From contig NZ_MDEJ01000005.1 in the NCBI RefSeq assembly GCF_002940065.1, forward strand, positions 1-64,000: DNA of 64,000 bases. Reading direction: 5' to 3'. Made by a program: the position numbers and the translations under genes. The notes beneath the pieces were generated by a model. It was not told where the DNA came from and made no database searches. It saw only the letters and a list, made by a program, of their open reading frames with translations. Origin of the DNA: Xanthomonas populi. Lineage in GTDB: Bacteria > Pseudomonadota > Gammaproteobacteria > Xanthomonadales > Xanthomonadaceae. Below, piece after piece: positions 33,475-43,427 of the stretch (its first letter is position 1; each line of letters starts with the position of its first letter).

Positions 33475-33744
33475 ATGAGCCCTGAAATCGCCCTGACTGA
33501 ATTGCGTGGTGGCCTGGTCACCGTCTTGTGGATTGCCGGGCCGATGTTGCTGGCGGTGCTGGTGGTTGGCGTGGTGATCGGCGTCGTGCAAGCCGCCACC
33601 AAGTTGAACGAACCGACCATCGCCTTCGTCGCCAAAGCCGTCGCGCTGACGGCCACCCTGTTTGCCACCGGCAGCATGCTGCTGGGGCATCTAGTGGAGT
33701 TCACCATTGCGCTGTTTCAGCGCATTCCGCATCTGATCGGTTAG
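33475..33744 (+). CDS. fliQ: FliQ, export-gate protein
   Basis: An 89-residue protein of two transmembrane helices (LVTVLWIAGPMLLAVLVVGVV; VAKAVALTATLFATGSMLLG) around a conserved loop (GVVQAATKLNEPTIAF). The ATG at 33475 is chosen because the upstream frame from 33355 runs through the promoter. Confidence 0.95.
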   Translation: MSPEIALTELRGGLVTVLWIAGPMLLAVLVVGVVIGVVQAATKLNEPTIAFVAKAVALTATLFATGSMLLGHLVEFTIALFQRIPHLIG

Positions 33745-33757
33745 CGGGATAGCTCGG

Positions 33758-34549
33758 ATGGATGCCGCTACCCAGATGGTGATCGATGGCCAGCGCGCGT
33801 TTGCGATGGTCGGGGCGATCATGTGGACGATGCTGCGCACCGGCGCGCTGCTGACCGCGATGCCGTTGATCGGCACGCGCGCGGTGCCTGGACGGGTCCG
33901 GGTGATGTTGGCCGGCACCTTGTCGATGGTGCTGGCGCCGCTGCTGCCGCCAGTGCCGGAGTGGGACGGGTTTACCGCGCAGGCATTGCTCAGCGTGGCG
34001 CGTGAGCTGGCGGTGGGCGCCAGCATGGGCTTCATGCTGAAGCTGATTTTTGAGGCCGGCGCGTTGGCGGGCGAGCTGGTGTCGCAGTCCACCGGCCTGT
34101 CGTTTGCGCAGATGTCCGATCCGCTGCGCGGGGTGACCTCCGGCGTGATCGCGCAGTGGTTCTATATCGGATTCGGGCTGCTGTTCTTCGCGGCCAATTG
34201 GCACCTGGCGGTGATCTCGCTGTTGGTGGACAGCTATAAGGCCTTGCCGATCGGCACGGCAGTGCCGGATGCGGCGGCCTTCGCCGAAGTGGCCCCCACG
34301 CTGTTCCTGCAGATTCTGCGCGGCGGGCTGACGTTGGCGCTGCCGATGATGGTAGCGATGCTGGCGGTCAACCTGGCCTTGGGCGCATTGGCCAAAGCGG
34401 CGCCGGCGTTGAATCCAGTGCAGTTGGGCTTGCCGCTGACGGTGTTGCTGGGCCTGTTTCTGCTGTCCAGTTTCGCCAGCGAATTCGCACCGCCCGTGCA
34501 GCGCATGTTCGACACTGCGTTCGATGCCGCCAGAGCATTAACCGGATAA
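33758..34549 (+). CDS. fliR: FliR, export-gate protein
   Basis: A 263-residue inner-membrane protein with about six hydrophobic helices, completing the FliPQR gate. Conserved segments include LSVARELAVGASMGFMLKLI and STGLSFAQMSDP. It ends the fli block; about 100 bases later the diguanylate cyclase genes begin. Confidence 0.94.
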   Translation: MDAATQMVIDGQRAFAMVGAIMWTMLRTGALLTAMPLIGTRAVPGRVRVMLAGTLSMVLAPLLPPVPEWDGFTAQALLSVARELAVGASMGFMLKLIFEAGALAGELVSQSTGLSFAQMSDPLRGVTSGVIAQWFYIGFGLLFFAANWHLAVISLLVDSYKALPIGTAVPDAAAFAEVAPTLFLQILRGGLTLALPMMVAMLAVNLALGALAKAAPALNPVQLGLPLTVLLGLFLLSSFASEFAPPVQRMFDTAFDAARALTG

Positions 34550-34655
34550 GGTGAGCTGCCTCAAGTTGTTGGTCGTCGAGCCGTCATCGCCACGGGACGA
34601 TTGACGAGGCGAATCGCCAGTCGCCACACCCCCACTGTCACGCCTGCGGGAACCG

Positions 34656-37610
34656 ATGCCCAACGTGTCTGCGCTGTTCGCTGGTTTTGCCGTGCGCCGC
34701 ATTGCGCCATGGGCATGGCTCTGGCTGCTCGTGGCCGGCCTGGCGAGCGTGGCAAGCGTGCGGGCACAGAGTTACAGCTTCCGCGACTACGCCCAGGCCG
34801 ATGGCCTGCAGGGTATGATGATCAACGGGTTGATCGAGGATCGCAGTGGCGTGGTGTGGGTGGCCACCGAATCGGCGCTGCATCGCTTCGAACGCGATCG
34901 GTTTATCGCCATCGGCCAGGATCACGGGCTGGATGCACGCTTTACGCGCGGACTGGCGCTGGATAACGCGGGACGGTTATGGGTAGCCACCGCCAATGGC
35001 GTGTTCGTGCGCAACGGCGAGCAGTTCGTCCAGGTGTTGCGCGACGGCAAGCGCATTCGTGCCGATGCCGGCAATGTGATCGCCGCCTACCGCGATGGGG
35101 TTGCAGTGGTCAGCGAAGGTGCGTTGTTGGCGCTGACGCCGGCCGGCGGCAACCGATGGCAGATACAACCGCTCGCGTTGCCAAGGCCCGATGGAACCTT
35201 GCAGCCAGCGGGCCGCACCTTGCTGGCCGATGGGCAGTTTCTATGGGTGCCGTGTGGCGCTGGCGTCTGCCGTCTGGATGCAGCCGGCAAGGTGGTCGAA
35301 TCCCTGTCCGAAGCCGATGGCGTGCCGGCGCGGCGCTGGCGGGTGATCTTTCGCGAACGTGGCGGTCGGTTGTGGCTGCGTGGTGGCGGCATCATCGTGT
35401 CGCGCGAGCCGGGCGCGCGGCGCTTCGAGGAACATCCGGCCAGCGCGCAAAATAGCTTCAGTACCCTGTCCGGTGCCACCACCATGGTGGAAGATGCGCG
35501 CGGACGCATGCTGACCCGCTCCGATCATGGTCTGGTGCGCTGGGACGGCACCCAGTGGCATGACATCGGCCCCGACCAGGGCCTGCATCTGGATGCCATG
35601 GTCGGCCCACTCCTGTGGCAGAGCAACGGCACTCTGTGGATCGGCACGCGGGGGCTTGGCCTACAGCGCCTGCTCGGCTACGGCAGCATCGAGCATCTGA
35701 CCGAGCCGCAAGGCATGCCGTCGGCACCCACCTGGACGATGCAGCGCCTGCCCAACGGCATGCTGGCAGTCGGCGCCGATGGCGGCGCCAGCCTGCTGCC
35801 CCGGCATGCCGAGCGCGCCCAGCCCTGGGTGCTGGAAAACGGCAAGCCGCTGCCGCAAACGCTCAGCGTTGCGGTAGCGCCCGATGGCGCGGCCTGGGTG
35901 TCGTACTTTTCGGGCGCCATTGCCCGGCGCGATCCGCACACCGGGCTGACCCGCGTGGTGATGGATCTGCCCAGGCCCGGCTACAAGCTGCTGTTCGATA
36001 ACGCCGGTTCAGTCTGGATAGCGACCCCACTCGGTCTGGCTCATGGGCAGGCCCCGCCCCCGTATGCGCTGACCTTCGAGCCGGCACTGCAGGGCAAGTT
36101 CGTCGGCGACATCGATGTCGATCGCCAGGGCCGGCTGTGGGCCGCGACCGGCGACGGGCTGTATCGCCGCGAGGGCACACGGTGGGTGCAGGTGCCGGTG
36201 CGCGGCTCGCTGCCCAGCCAGGACATGTTTCAGATCGACTTCGCAGCCGATGGCGAAATCTGGCTGTCGCTGCGCGACGCCGGGCTGTGGCACGGCCGCT
36301 TGCAGGCCGACGGCGCTTTGTCGGTGCAGGCGGTCGATGACCCACTGATCTCCAAGGTGATGCCCTTCATCCTGCGCCACGACCACAAGGGCCGGCTGTG
36401 GGTTGGCAGCAGCCAGGGGCTGGATCTGTATCAGCACGGCCGTTGGTCGCGCATCACTCGCAGCGAGGGTCTGCTGTGGGACGACCTGTCGTCCAACGCG
36501 TTTCTGGACGACGACGACGGCAGCCTGTGGATCGGCAGCAGCCGCGGGCTGAGCCACTTGCTCAACCCGCAGCGGTTGTTCGCCGCCCAGCCGCTGCAGG
36601 TGAACATCGTGCACGTGCGGCGCGGCACCGAGATCGTGCGCGCCGGGGCGACGCTGGAGTGGTCCGACATTCCGCTGGATATCGAGCTGGCCACGCCCGG
36701 CGTGGAAGGCGGCGCCGACCGCATCAGCTTCCGCTACCGGGTGGAAGGTCATCAGGCGCGCTGGACCACCACCTCGCTCAGCCACCTGACCTATCCGCTG
36801 CTGCCGCCCGGCACCTACACGCTGGAAGTGCAGCTGCTGGACGCCTACCAACGCAGCAGCAGCCCGATCACGCGCTTTGGTTTCGTGCTGCATCCACCCT
36901 GGTGGCGCGGCATTCCCGCGTTGATCGGCTACGTGCTGCTGGGTATTGCAGCGGTGATCGTGCTGCTGCGCTGGCGCACGCGCAAACTGCTTTGGCGCAA
37001 ACGCGAGCTGGAGCAATTGGTCGCCGAGCGCACCGCCGAGCTGGAACAGGACAAGCGCGAGCTGGAGGCCGCGCGCGCCGAACTGGCGCTCAAGGCCACC
37101 CACGACGAACTGACCGGCCTGCTCAATCGCGCAGGCATTCTGCATGCGCTGCGCGGCATGCTGGCGCGTGCCGCGATACAGGCGCGGCCGCTGGCGGTGG
37201 TGTTGATCGATCTGGATCACTTCAAACTGGTCAACGACCAACACGGCCATCTGGCTGGAGACGCAGTGCTGGCCGAAGTCGGCCGGCGCCTGAATCTGTT
37301 GGTGCGCGGCGACGATCGTATCGGCCGCTACGGTGGCGAAGAATTACTCGCGCTGCTGCCCGGTCTAAGTGCCGATTCCACGCATCGCTTGCAGGCATTG
37401 CATCGCAGCATCTGCGGCGATTACCCGATTGACGGCGGCGTGCTGCCGGTGACCTGCTCGGTCGGCGTGGCCTGGTATCAGCCGGGCGAAACCCTGCAAC
37501 AGTTGCTGGCGCGCGCCGACGCCGCGCTGTATCGCGCCAAGCGCAGTGGACGCAATCGCATCGACTACGACGACGAGCACATCGCCTCTGATGACGCTGC
37601 TAACGGTTGA
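34656..37610 (+). CDS. Ligand-sensor (Reg_prop/Y_Y_Y) diguanylate cyclase 1
   Basis: A 984-residue membrane sensor that makes c-di-GMP. A signal peptide (1-38, ending SVRAQ) leads to a periplasmic beta-propeller of Reg_prop repeats (recurring GxLWIGT/S-type strands such as NGTLWIGTRGLGLQRL and DGSLWIGSSRGLSHL), a Y_Y_Y immunoglobulin-like domain (about 685-740), a transmembrane helix near 755-775, a coiled-coil and a GGDEF domain (about 810-975). The active-site signature is GGEEL at 893-897 and the inhibitory RxxD (RGDD) lies five residues before it, so catalysis and product inhibition are both expected. The ligand is unknown. It precedes a paralogue of the same plan. Confidence 0.9.
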   Translation: MPNVSALFAGFAVRRIAPWAWLWLLVAGLASVASVRAQSYSFRDYAQADGLQGMMINGLIEDRSGVVWVATESALHRFERDRFIAIGQDHGLDARFTRGLALDNAGRLWVATANGVFVRNGEQFVQVLRDGKRIRADAGNVIAAYRDGVAVVSEGALLALTPAGGNRWQIQPLALPRPDGTLQPAGRTLLADGQFLWVPCGAGVCRLDAAGKVVESLSEADGVPARRWRVIFRERGGRLWLRGGGIIVSREPGARRFEEHPASAQNSFSTLSGATTMVEDARGRMLTRSDHGLVRWDGTQWHDIGPDQGLHLDAMVGPLLWQSNGTLWIGTRGLGLQRLLGYGSIEHLTEPQGMPSAPTWTMQRLPNGMLAVGADGGASLLPRHAERAQPWVLENGKPLPQTLSVAVAPDGAAWVSYFSGAIARRDPHTGLTRVVMDLPRPGYKLLFDNAGSVWIATPLGLAHGQAPPPYALTFEPALQGKFVGDIDVDRQGRLWAATGDGLYRREGTRWVQVPVRGSLPSQDMFQIDFAADGEIWLSLRDAGLWHGRLQADGALSVQAVDDPLISKVMPFILRHDHKGRLWVGSSQGLDLYQHGRWSRITRSEGLLWDDLSSNAFLDDDDGSLWIGSSRGLSHLLNPQRLFAAQPLQVNIVHVRRGTEIVRAGATLEWSDIPLDIELATPGVEGGADRISFRYRVEGHQARWTTTSLSHLTYPLLPPGTYTLEVQLLDAYQRSSSPITRFGFVLHPPWWRGIPALIGYVLLGIAAVIVLLRWRTRKLLWRKRELEQLVAERTAELEQDKRELEAARAELALKATHDELTGLLNRAGILHALRGMLARAAIQARPLAVVLIDLDHFKLVNDQHGHLAGDAVLAEVGRRLNLLVRGDDRIGRYGGEELLALLPGLSADSTHRLQALHRSICGDYPIDGGVLPVTCSVGVAWYQPGETLQQLLARADAALYRAKRSGRNRIDYDDEHIASDDAANG

Positions 37611-38105
37611 GCGTTAGCGTCGAAGTGCTTTAAAAGTAGCTGAAAGCGGCCGTCCTGGTGAACGGACAACGCACTCCAATCGCAGCGTCGGCAATAGATA
37701 CCACGACCTGTCGAGACCGCATGCAATCGCCTAATCGGGCAGCTGTTTTGAAACGCGCTTCAAACACTGCGCGCGACCAACACAGCGGCGGTGAGATCAC
37801 GGTGTCGCGCAACATCGGTGTCGGTGTCGGTGTCGGTGTCGGTATCGGCAATGGCAATGGCAATGGCAATGGCCGCGCCCGCTCGGCAATCGCGCCATCG
37901 TGTTGCTGCACGCATTAAAGAAATACGCGTGAACAGCCGTTAGTCGATTTACTGCGGCCTACGATAGGGCCGCCCATGGCAAGCGTGAGACACCCGCTCA
38001 AGGGCGCGGACCACACCTGCCGATGCCTGGGAGAGTGCAACGCCCGTTGGGTTTGAGTACTGCCAGTGGAGGTCGTCGAGCCGGCGCGCGCCGTTTGCCG
38101 CAGCG
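37611..38105. other. 495-bp gap with hexanucleotide repeats, no gene
   Basis: It separates two sensor-cyclase genes. It contains the hexamer tract described at 37817. Open frames on both strands here are driven by the repeats (Gly-Val/Gly-Asn or Pro-Leu/Pro-Thr runs) and lack domains. I see no convincing promoter of the sigma-28 or sigma-54 type. Confidence 0.5.
37817..37870. repeat. Hexanucleotide microsatellite
   Basis: Four GGTGTC units, one GGTATC and four GGCAAT units follow one another without gaps (nine hexamers, 54 bases). The change in unit type at the middle suggests two adjoining arrays. A hexamer array cannot shift a reading frame but could change promoter spacing or mRNA leader length of the next gene. 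Confidence 0.9.
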
Positions 38106-40967
38106 TTGCTGTTGGCGTTGCTGTCGTTGGCCGATCTGGCCAGCGCGCAGAGCGCGAGCATTCGCCGCTACGCCCACGACCAGGGCTTGCTCGGGCTGGC
38201 CGGCACCTGCCTGCTGCAGACCCGCGCCACGCTGTTATGGGTCTGCACCGAAAGCGGGCTGTATCGCTTCAACGGGCGCAGTTTTCAGCAGGTGATGCTG
38301 GGCGGCCTGCGCAACGAACGAATCACCTCGATGACCGAAACCGCCGACGGCACGCTGTGGGTGGCCGGTTTTCAGGCGCTGTTTGTCGGTGACGAACACG
38401 GCTTTCGCAAACTGGCGCCTGATGAGGCCGAGCATCTGCAGGAAGATCTGCTGCTGGCCAGCCCGCCGTGGGGCACGGTACTGGTCAATGGCGGCACGCT
38501 GGAGCGGCTGAGCGCACGCGGCAATGGCCGCTGGCATAGCGAACCACTGCTGGATACCGCCACCCGCATGCGCGTGCCCGAGGTGTCCAAGGTGCTGAGC
38601 CTGTCGGTGGATGGCGACAGCTTGTGGGCCGGCTGCGCCAAGCGGCTGTGCGCCATCGATGCAACGCGCAAGGTGCAGGTGTACGGGCCAGCGCAAGGCG
38701 TGCCGGAAGATCGCTGGTACAGCGTGCTGCGCGATCACGACGGTGCCTTGTGGGTCCGTGGAACCGGCACCCTGCTCTACCGTGCGCCAGGCGCAACCAC
38801 CTTCAGTGTGCGGCCGCTGCCGTTGCTGGATGGCAGCACCATCGGGCAGCAAGCGCCGCTGGTGCTCGATCGCGAAGGACGTGTCCTGGTGCGCTGCAAC
38901 GACGGACTGGTGCGCTGGGAAAACGGCCAGTGGCGTAGTTTCGGCACCGACAACGGGCTACCGCCGGGCAGCAGCGATGCCATCGTGGTAGACCGCGAGG
39001 GTGATATCTGGATGACCGTGGACGGCGAAGGCCTGGTGCGTTGGGCCGGCTACGAATGGATCGAGAACTGGGACGCCTCGCAAGGCATGCCGGCTGCGCC
39101 GACCTGGTCGATCGCCCGCGATGCGCAGGGCGCCCTGCTGGTCGGCAACGAACACGGCGTGGGTCGCCAGGCCGACCCCAAGGGGCGCTTTGTTGCCGCC
39201 TTACCCAATGCCGGGATCCAGATCGTCGGCATGGCGCGCAGTGCCGACGGCAGCCTGTGGACACTGAATTCGGCCGGCTTCGTGCGGCGTCATTGGCCCG
39301 ATGGCCGCAGCGCGGAGATCGCCAAACTTCCGCGCACCGGGCAGCGCCTGACCATCGACCGCCAGGGCCGGCTGTGGGTGCTCACTGCCGGCGGCCTGTT
39401 GATACTCGAACGGCCGCTGGAAGGCGGCACGTTGCACGCGGTGAGCCAGATGCCGGCCATCGCCTACACCGATATCCAGCAGACCGCCGACGGCACGCTG
39501 TGGGTGTCCAGCGCCAACGGCCTGTTTCGGCTGCAGGGCGCGCGCTGGTCGAAGGTGAAGGTGAAGGTCAATGGCGGCAGCTCCGACCAGTGGATCAACA
39601 AATTCCATATCAGCGACAGCGGCGACGTGTGGCTGGCGTTCTATCGCGCCGGGCTATGGCACGGCATGTTGCTGGACGAAGAAGTGCATCTGCAGGCGGT
39701 CAGCGATGAAGCGCTTGCCGACGTCAGCGTGTACCAATTACGCGGCGACAGCGTCGGCCGGGTCTGGGTTGGCCATGCGCGCGGCGTGGAGGTCTATGAC
39801 GGCGAGCACTGGGCGCATCTTTCGCAATCGCAGGGGTTGATGTGGGACGACGTGTCCGAAGCGGCGTTTGCCGAAGATCCCGATGGCTCGGTCTGGATCG
39901 GCACCGCGCGCGGGGTGAGTCATCTGCGCGATCCGGCGCGCCTGTTCGATCAACGCCAGCCCAGCGTGCGCATCGATAGCCTCAGCCGCAGTGGCGTGCC
40001 GGTGCAGCGCGGCCAGTTGCTCGGCTGGAGCGACAAGCCGCTGCATATCGAGTTGTCCAGCATGGAGGTCTACGACGACCCCAGCCGGCTGACGGTGCGC
40101 TACCGCCTGCTCGGTCTGCACACCGAATGGATTCAGAGCGACACGCTGTCGATCGACCAACCACCGCTGCCGTCCGGGCATTTCCGGCTGCAGGTGCAGC
40201 TGCTGGACCGTTACCGACGCACCGCCTCGCCGATTGCCGATCTCCCGTTCGCAGTGGCGCCGTTGTGGTGGCGCAGCCCGCCGGCGATCGCGCTGTATCT
40301 GCTGATCGGCAGCGCCCTGCTGGCGGTTTTGTGGCGTTGGAGGCACCGTCTTTTGGTGGCGCGCGAACGCATGCTCGCCGAGCTGGTCGCCGAACGCACC
40401 TATCAGCTGGAGCGCGAAAAACGCGAGCTAGAGAGCGCCCGCGCGGCCCTGGCATTGAAGGCCAGCCACGACGCACTGACCGGCCTGCTCAATCGCTCCG
40501 GCGTGCTCGACGCGATGGCCGAAGAACTGCAGGCCTGCGCCCACGGTGCGCATCCGTTGGCGGTAGTGCTGATCGATCTGGATCACTTCAAGCTGGTCAA
40601 CGACGAGCACGGGCATCTGGCCGGCGATGCGGTGCTGGCCAAGGTCGGCGCGCGCCTGACCGCCTGCCTGCGCGATTCGGACCGCGTGGGCCGTTACGGC
40701 GGCGAAGAATTGCTGCTGTTGCTGCCGGGCATGTCGCAACACAGCCAGCACCGGCTGCGCGCCATCCACGCAAAGCTCAGCGTGGCGCCTTATGACGTGG
40801 GCGCCGCACGCCCGTTGCCGGTGACCTGCTCGGTCGGTGTGGCCTGGTTCCGGATCGGCGACACGGCGGCCACGCTGCTGGCGCGTGCCGACGAGGCGCT
40901 GTACCGGGCCAAGCGGCACGGACGCAATCGCATCGAACCGGAAGAACCCGAGTCGTCGGTGGCGTGA
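38106..40967 (+). CDS. Ligand-sensor (Reg_prop/Y_Y_Y) diguanylate cyclase 2
   Basis: A 953-residue paralogue of the preceding protein with the same order: secretion signal, Reg_prop propeller, Y_Y_Y domain (about 640-700), transmembrane helix (IALYLLIGSALLAVLWRW), coiled-coil and GGDEF. The active site is GGEEL at 865-869 with RDSD as the inhibitory site five residues before it. The only upstream in-frame start is a TTG at 38106, leaving a short signal sequence (LALLSLADLASAQ); the in-frame text before it (RRAPFAAALL) also looks like signal peptide, so the true start may be non-canonical or lost. Probably arose by tandem duplication followed by divergence. Confidence 0.87.
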   Translation: MLLALLSLADLASAQSASIRRYAHDQGLLGLAGTCLLQTRATLLWVCTESGLYRFNGRSFQQVMLGGLRNERITSMTETADGTLWVAGFQALFVGDEHGFRKLAPDEAEHLQEDLLLASPPWGTVLVNGGTLERLSARGNGRWHSEPLLDTATRMRVPEVSKVLSLSVDGDSLWAGCAKRLCAIDATRKVQVYGPAQGVPEDRWYSVLRDHDGALWVRGTGTLLYRAPGATTFSVRPLPLLDGSTIGQQAPLVLDREGRVLVRCNDGLVRWENGQWRSFGTDNGLPPGSSDAIVVDREGDIWMTVDGEGLVRWAGYEWIENWDASQGMPAAPTWSIARDAQGALLVGNEHGVGRQADPKGRFVAALPNAGIQIVGMARSADGSLWTLNSAGFVRRHWPDGRSAEIAKLPRTGQRLTIDRQGRLWVLTAGGLLILERPLEGGTLHAVSQMPAIAYTDIQQTADGTLWVSSANGLFRLQGARWSKVKVKVNGGSSDQWINKFHISDSGDVWLAFYRAGLWHGMLLDEEVHLQAVSDEALADVSVYQLRGDSVGRVWVGHARGVEVYDGEHWAHLSQSQGLMWDDVSEAAFAEDPDGSVWIGTARGVSHLRDPARLFDQRQPSVRIDSLSRSGVPVQRGQLLGWSDKPLHIELSSMEVYDDPSRLTVRYRLLGLHTEWIQSDTLSIDQPPLPSGHFRLQVQLLDRYRRTASPIADLPFAVAPLWWRSPPAIALYLLIGSALLAVLWRWRHRLLVARERMLAELVAERTYQLEREKRELESARAALALKASHDALTGLLNRSGVLDAMAEELQACAHGAHPLAVVLIDLDHFKLVNDEHGHLAGDAVLAKVGARLTACLRDSDRVGRYGGEELLLLLPGMSQHSQHRLRAIHAKLSVAPYDVGAARPLPVTCSVGVAWFRIGDTAATLLARADEALYRAKRHGRNRIEPEEPESSVA

Positions 40968-41217
40968 GGCGCGCGCGATAGCGGGCAAGCGCGCTCGTGT
41001 TGCAGTCGCAACGGGATGTCGGCGGCACCGACGCAGCAGCGCACGTAGCCATCTGCCGCCGTCTTCCAGCGCCACCTTCTTTACCGCGCAACGCGCGCAG
41101 CTGGCTGACGGCACGTCACCGATTTGATAACCGCAGTGCTTCCACAGGCTCAAGAAGTCGCTGCTGGGGTCGCTAAATCGTTGGGCAGGCGCGTCTTTCG
41201 ACGCAGGAAGTGGATGG

Positions 41218-43302
41218 ATGGTCGGAACCTACAACCTTGGCATGGTGATGTTGTCGCTAGTGGTGGCCGTGTTGGCCTCCTACACCGCGCTGCATCTGGC
41301 CGCACGCACCATCGACAGCCGTGGCGGCGGCGCTATCGCGTGGCTGGTGGGCGGCGCGATCGCCATGGGCGGCGGCATCTGGTCGATTCACTTCGTCGGC
41401 ATGCTGGCGTTTCGCCTGCCGATTCCGCTGGGTTACGACCTGGTGCTGACGTTCTGTTCGATGCTCGCCGCGATTGCGGCGTCGGCATTGGCGCTGTGGC
41501 TGGCTTCGCGCGCCGAGCTGCCCTGGCCACGGCTGGGCATGGGCGCGGCGCTGATGGGACTGGGCATCGCCTCGATGCATTACATCGGCATGGGCGCGCT
41601 GCGCATGTCCCCGGCGATCACTTACGACCCGTTGCTGTTCGGCCTGTCCATCGCGATCGCCATCGCGGCCTCCGCGGCTGCGTTGTGGATCGCGTTCCGG
41701 CTGCGCCACGGTGGCCGCCGCTACAGCCTGCGCCTGATCGCCGCCTCGATCATGGGCATGGCGATCGTCGGCATGCATTACACCGGCATGGCCGCCGCGC
41801 AGTTCGCGCCGGGCAGCATCTGCAGGGCGGCAACAGGGGCGCATCTGCCGTTTTCGTGGCTGACCGCGGTGGTGCTGCTCACGCCGGCCCTGCTGGTGCT
41901 GGCGCTGGTGATCTCGGTGCTATCGCGCCGCTTCCAGGAGCGCACCGACGTACTGGCGCAATCGCTGGCGCAGGCCAACGCCGACCTGGCGCTGGCCGCC
42001 CTGCACGACCCGCTCACCCGCCTGCCCAACCGCTTGCTGCTGCATGAGCACGTGCTGCAGAACATCGAGCGTGCGCAGCGCGACGGCCAGCACTTTGCGG
42101 TGATGCTGATCAATCTGGCCGGTTTCAAAGCGTTCAACGACGGCTACGGCCATCAGTTCGGCGATCAGTTGTTGGTGGTGGTGGCCGAGCGTCTGAGCGC
42201 GCACCGTCGCGCGCAGGGCAGCCTGGCGCGGCTGGGTGCGGACGAATTCGTGCTGGTGGCCGATATCGCCGACCCCGAGGATGCCGCCGCCATCGCCGCG
42301 CATCTGCTGCAGGCGTTGGCGGTGCCGTTTCTGGTCGGCGACCAGGAGCTGCGCCTGAGCAGCAGCGTCGGCATTGCGCTGTATCCGGAAGACGCCGGCA
42401 GCGAGCATCAGCTGATGACGCATGCCGATGCCGCCATGCGCCACGCCAAGCAGGCCGGCCGCAACCGCTACAGCTTCTTCGAGCGTTCGATGACCGGCAC
42501 CACCCGCGAGCGCCTGCAACTGCTGCAGGATCTGCCGCGGGCGCTGGAGCTGGGCCAGTTCGTGCTGCACTACCAACCCAAATACTGCGCCGACGACGGC
42601 CGCCCGATCGGCGCCGAGGCGCTGATCCGCTGGCAGCATCCCGAACGCGGACTGGTGCCACCGGACAGCTTCATCCCATTGGCCGAACGCAGCGGCATGA
42701 TCGGCCCGCTCGGCAGCTGGGTGCTGGAGCAAGCCTGCCGGCAGATGCGCGCCTGGCGCGAAGCCGGGCATGGCGATTGGCGGGTGGCGGTGAATCTGTC
42801 GGCCACTCAGCTGGCCTCGCCCAGCCTGCTGGACGAAGTGGCCACCACGCTGAGCGAGTACGCCATCGCCCCCGGCCAGCTCACCCTGGAAATCACCGAG
42901 AGCATGGCCATGCGCGACGCCGATGCCTGCCTGCGCACGCTCGGCCAGCTGAACGCGCTGGGCGTGCGCATCGCCATCGACGACTTCGGCACCGGCTATT
43001 CCAACCTGCTCTACCTGCGCAAGCTGCACGCGCACGAACTCAAGATCGACCGCAGCTTCGTGCAGGCGATGGACACCTGCGCCGAAGACATCGCCATCGT
43101 CGCCGCGGTTGTCGCACTGGCGCACACCATGCGGCTGCAGGTGGTGGCCGAAGGCGTTGAAACCGCCGCCCAGCGCAACATGCTCGAACGCCTGGGCTGC
43201 GACCAGCTGCAAGGCTATCTGCTGGGCCGGCCGATGGACGCCGAGCGCTTCATCGCAACGGTGGTGGCCCAACGCGACGGCCCGCGTCGTCTGGCCAGCT
43301 GA
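41218..43302 (+). CDS. MHYT-GGDEF-EAL membrane c-di-GMP phosphodiesterase
   Basis: A 694-residue integral membrane protein. Seven helices (about 1-245) carry three MHYT-type motifs (IHFVGM, MHYIGM, MHYTGM), a proposed metal or gas sensor. A degenerate GGDEF domain has GADEF at 340-344 and is unlikely to be a cyclase. The EAL domain (about 430-690) has EAL at 467-469 and the FGTGYSNL and DRSFV motifs of active phosphodiesterases. It therefore probably breaks down c-di-GMP made by its two upstream neighbours or uses GGDEF for allosteric GTP sensing. A second ATG four bases upstream is out of frame. Confidence 0.9.
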   Translation: MVGTYNLGMVMLSLVVAVLASYTALHLAARTIDSRGGGAIAWLVGGAIAMGGGIWSIHFVGMLAFRLPIPLGYDLVLTFCSMLAAIAASALALWLASRAELPWPRLGMGAALMGLGIASMHYIGMGALRMSPAITYDPLLFGLSIAIAIAASAAALWIAFRLRHGGRRYSLRLIAASIMGMAIVGMHYTGMAAAQFAPGSICRAATGAHLPFSWLTAVVLLTPALLVLALVISVLSRRFQERTDVLAQSLAQANADLALAALHDPLTRLPNRLLLHEHVLQNIERAQRDGQHFAVMLINLAGFKAFNDGYGHQFGDQLLVVVAERLSAHRRAQGSLARLGADEFVLVADIADPEDAAAIAAHLLQALAVPFLVGDQELRLSSSVGIALYPEDAGSEHQLMTHADAAMRHAKQAGRNRYSFFERSMTGTTRERLQLLQDLPRALELGQFVLHYQPKYCADDGRPIGAEALIRWQHPERGLVPPDSFIPLAERSGMIGPLGSWVLEQACRQMRAWREAGHGDWRVAVNLSATQLASPSLLDEVATTLSEYAIAPGQLTLEITESMAMRDADACLRTLGQLNALGVRIAIDDFGTGYSNLLYLRKLHAHELKIDRSFVQAMDTCAEDIAIVAAVVALAHTMRLQVVAEGVETAAQRNMLERLGCDQLQGYLLGRPMDAERFIATVVAQRDGPRRLAS

Positions 43303-43379
43303 GCTCGCCGGCAGACTGCGCAAGCCGACCGAAGCCGCGGGGGTCTGGAGAGGGCTGCGCCGCGTTACCGCAGCGCAAC

Positions 43380-43395
43380 TGGAACGCCGCTTGCA
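43380..43395 (+). promoter_or_regulatory. Sigma-54 promoter of the flhB operon
   Basis: TGGAACG at 43380-43386, four bases, TTGCA at 43391-43395, 33 bases before flhB. One base differs from TGGCACG. It would drive flhBA. Confidence 0.82.
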
Positions 43396-43427
43396 TGAGA
43401 CAGGGCTGACAAGTCACCGGCACCTCC

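Noticed and set aside
37620..37660. Possible sigma-28 promoter (TAAA ... GCCGTCC) after the first cyclase
   Set aside because: Spacer is 14 bases and the -10 half matches only the first four bases; no gene start follows within 400 bases.
41170..41200. TAAA near the MHYT gene as a sigma-28 promoter
   Set aside because: No GCCGATAA-like element follows at 15 bases.
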